This document shows positions 12,552-14,259 of a stretch of DNA of 14,259 bases, one piece after another. Every line of letters starts with the position of its first letter. Positions within the stretch are counted from its first letter, which is position 1. The translations under genes were made by a program, and so were the position numbers. Origin of the DNA: an uncultured Faecalibacterium sp. Lineage in GTDB: Bacteria; Bacillota; Clostridia; Oscillospirales; Ruminococcaceae. The stretch lies in the NCBI GenBank assembly GCA_900765105.1, contig CAAFQM010000009.1:1-14259 (forward strand), written 5' to 3'. A model generated the notes under the pieces. That model did not search any database. It was not told the DNA's origin and saw only the letters and a list, made by a program, of their open reading frames with translations.

Positions 12552-13739
12552 TCAGATAAAATTGATGAACACCGTAATGACCAGACTGTTGAGGAAGTCT
12601 GCAAACAGACTGCCCACCAGAGGGATCAGCAGATATGCCTTGACCGAGGGCGAATACCGGTCGCAGATGGCCTGCATGTTGGCCATGGCGTTGGGGGTCG
12701 CACCCATGCCGAAGCCGCAGGTGCCGGACACGATGACCGCCGCGTCGTAGTCCCGGCCCATGACGTTGAACACCACCAGCACCACATACAGGATCATGAA
12801 CAGGGTCTGCCCCGCCAGCAGCACGATCAGCGACAGCGCCAGTTCAGCCAGCTGCCAGATCTTCAGGGTGATCATAGCCATGCCCAGGAACAGCGACAGG
12901 CAGATACCGCCGATATCGTTGATTTCGCCCATATACACGGTGTAGCCGCCGCTGTACTCGCCCACATTACGGAGGATGGCCGCCGCGATCATCGCGCCGA
13001 TGTAGATGGGAAAGGTCATGCCGGTCAGGCTCAGCAGCTTCGACAGCACCGTGCCGATGCCCATTGCAATGATCAACTGAAAGCTTGCCGCCGGGTACAT
13101 TGTGGTATGGCGCTCGTGCTTGATCTCTTCCTCCACCAGCAGGCTGTCATCCTCGTGCACGACCGTAGCCAGCAGATTGTGACGCTCAATGAGCATCTTG
13201 CCGATGGGGCCGCCCATCATGCTGCCTGCGATCAGGCCGTAGGTCGCCGCCGCCGTGCACAGGGTGGTTGCGCCCTGAATGCCGAAATCCTCCAGCACCG
13301 GGCCGAAGGCACCGGCCGTGCCGTGGCCGCCCACCATCGGGATGGAGCCGGTGCACAGGCCCACCAGTGCATCCACGCCCAGCAGCTTTGCCAGCCCCAC
13401 AGCAATAAAGTTCTGACCGACGATCAGCACGATGACCACGCCCAGAAAAACGATCATGGCCTTGCCGCCGCTTTTCAGCACTTTAAGGTTGGCCTGAAAG
13501 CCCACCGAGGTGAAGAACATCACCATGCAGACTTCTTTCAGCGTATCGTCAAACGCAAACTCGGCCACGCCGGTCACATAGCAGATGCAGGTAAAAACTG
13601 CAAACAGCACGCCGCCGATGACCGGCGCCGGGATGCAGAACCGGTCCAGCACACGGATGCGCTCCCGCAGAAATTTGCCCAGCATCAGCACCAGCACGGC
13701 AACGGCCAGTGTCTGATACATATCCAATTCGATCTTCAT
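12552..13739 (-). CDS. gltS: Sodium/glutamate symporter GltS
   Basis: 395 residues, near the usual GltS length of about 400. The ATG at 13739 is preceded by GAGGGA. The family imports glutamate with sodium. Two inverted-repeat halves are visible, each with a re-entrant-loop signature: IPMVGGHGTAGAFGP (133-147) and GTCGFGMGATPNAMANMQ (339-356). About ten hydrophobic segments surround a charged cytoplasmic loop at 184-214. The N-terminal PAPVIGGVLF (37-46) is also typical. The gene lies 24 bases after the TAXI binding-protein gene on the same strand, so the two are probably one operon. Confidence 0.93.
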   Translation of the reverse strand: MKIELDMYQTLAVAVLVLMLGKFLRERIRVLDRFCIPAPVIGGVLFAVFTCICYVTGVAEFAFDDTLKEVCMVMFFTSVGFQANLKVLKSGGKAMIVFLGVVIVLIVGQNFIAVGLAKLLGVDALVGLCTGSIPMVGGHGTAGAFGPVLEDFGIQGATTLCTAAATYGLIAGSMMGGPIGKMLIERHNLLATVVHEDDSLLVEEEIKHERHTTMYPAASFQLIIAMGIGTVLSKLLSLTGMTFPIYIGAMIAAAILRNVGEYSGGYTVYMGEINDIGGICLSLFLGMAMITLKIWQLAELALSLIVLLAGQTLFMILYVVLVVFNVMGRDYDAAVIVSGTCGFGMGATPNAMANMQAICDRYSPSVKAYLLIPLVGSLFADFLNSLVITVFINFI

Positions 13740-13763
13740 AACTTTCCCTCAGTTCCCGGCCGC

Positions 13764-14259
13764 TCAATCGACCGTAATTCCAGCCGCCTTATAATATGCG
13801 GCCGCACCCGCATGGAACGGGATGCCGACGCCCTCTACTGCATCCTGCTCCGCGTCCAGCGGGATGCTCAGCTGCTCTTCCAGCCCTTCCCGGCCGGAGA
13901 ACAGCAGTTCCGTCAGCTTCTGCACCTGTGCTGCCGGCAGCTCGTCGCTGGCCAGCAGAACGGCTTTTACGCCCACAGTGTGTGCGTCCGCAGTCTGGCC
14001 GGGATAAGTCCCCGCCGGGATCGTGACCTCACTGTAGGCGCTGTAAGCGCTGCGCAGGCGCTGTGCCGCGGTGCCGTCCACATTCAGCAGGCGGATGCCG
14101 CATTCGCCTGCCAGCTCGGTGACCACCGGGCTGGGGGTGCCGACTGTGATGACGATGGCGTCGATCTTATCGGCCTTGAGCTGGTCGGCAGCGTCGGTAT
14201 AGTTCAGGTTGATGGTGTCCACCAGGCGGTCGTTCAGGCCGTAGGCAGACAGGATCTGA
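13764..14259 (-). CDS. TAXI-family TRAP solute-binding protein, C-terminal part
   Basis: 164 residues are visible; the frame is open to the window edge, so the N-terminus with its export signal is missing. A GTG at 14222 is inside the gene, not a start. The TAXI pattern is clear in LVDTINLNYTDAADQLK, followed by KIDAIVITVGTPSPVVTELA, then a domain with YSEVTIPAGTYPG and ADAHTVGVKAVLLAS. The C-terminus GIPFHAGAAAYYKAAGI is the usual family ending. Such proteins are secreted or lipid-anchored and bind small carboxylates, often glutamate, for TRAP membrane subunits. Here the next gene is gltS rather than a TRAP membrane component; TRAP genes could still lie upstream outside the window. Confidence 0.88.
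   Translation of the reverse strand, partial: QILSAYGLNDRLVDTINLNYTDAADQLKADKIDAIVITVGTPSPVVTELAGECGIRLLNVDGTAAQRLRSAYSAYSEVTIPAGTYPGQTADAHTVGVKAVLLASDELPAAQVQKLTELLFSGREGLEEQLSIPLDAEQDAVEGVGIPFHAGAAAYYKAAGITVD

Noticed and set aside
12497..12604. Longer form of the His-rich protein starting at 12604
   Set aside because: The extension overlaps the 3' end of gltS and has no ribosome site, whereas the ATG at 12496 has one.

Overview
The window looks like the chromosome of a gut Clostridia, most likely a Faecalibacterium-like member of the Oscillospiraceae. The grounds are GC-rich coding DNA, Shine-Dalgarno starts of the AAGGAGG type, and the protein families (AzgA/PbuG-type purine permease, GltS, TAXI binding protein). 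The genus is an inference from style and family resemblance; no marker gene fixes it.

Layout. Positions 11-169 hold tRNA-Arg(UCU) and tRNA-His(GUG), closed by a strong terminator. Positions 213-554 hold two full and one truncated copy of a tandem repeat of about 160 bp. Each copy carries an inverted 19-nt copy of the tRNA-His 3' end and two hairpins. From 610 to 10424 a tightly packed minus-strand operon encodes a phage packaging and head module. In transcription order it holds a small-terminase-like protein, large terminase, portal, protease-scaffold fusion, N4-gp56-type major capsid protein, a 71-aa accessory protein, a connector-like protein, a P22 gp10-like beta-rich protein, a 61-aa helical protein and an ejection-type protein. 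An AT-rich intergenic region (10425-10828) separates it from a divergent purine permease gene. After a shared bidirectional terminator come a 71-aa His-rich protein, gltS and the 3' part of a TAXI solute-binding protein gene, all on the minus strand.

The most notable gene is the protease-scaffold fusion (5769-6842). Its first ~107 residues match the cysteine protease Prp, including GHA...DIVCA with His24 and Cys36 twelve residues apart. Prp removes the N-terminal extension of ribosomal protein L27 in Firmicutes, and S. aureus phage 80alpha borrows host Prp to trim its capsid and scaffold. Here the protease domain precedes the scaffold in one reading frame. Prp-type sites (LQLFA twice in the scaffold, IQMFA in the capsid protein) lie where self-processing would need them. 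An internal ATG with its own Shine-Dalgarno sequence could yield a separate scaffold, much as lambda C/Nu3 does.

The head module has no integrase, repressor, replication, tail-fibre, tailspike or lysis gene in the window, and tRNA genes and ordinary metabolic genes flank it closely. All its frames are open. It could be a domesticated capsid cassette (gene-transfer-agent-like), a capsid-forming satellite, or a well-preserved prophage remnant; sequence alone does not decide this. The host genes at the right end are transport functions: purine uptake, and probably glutamate or related carboxylate uptake by GltS together with a TAXI binding protein.
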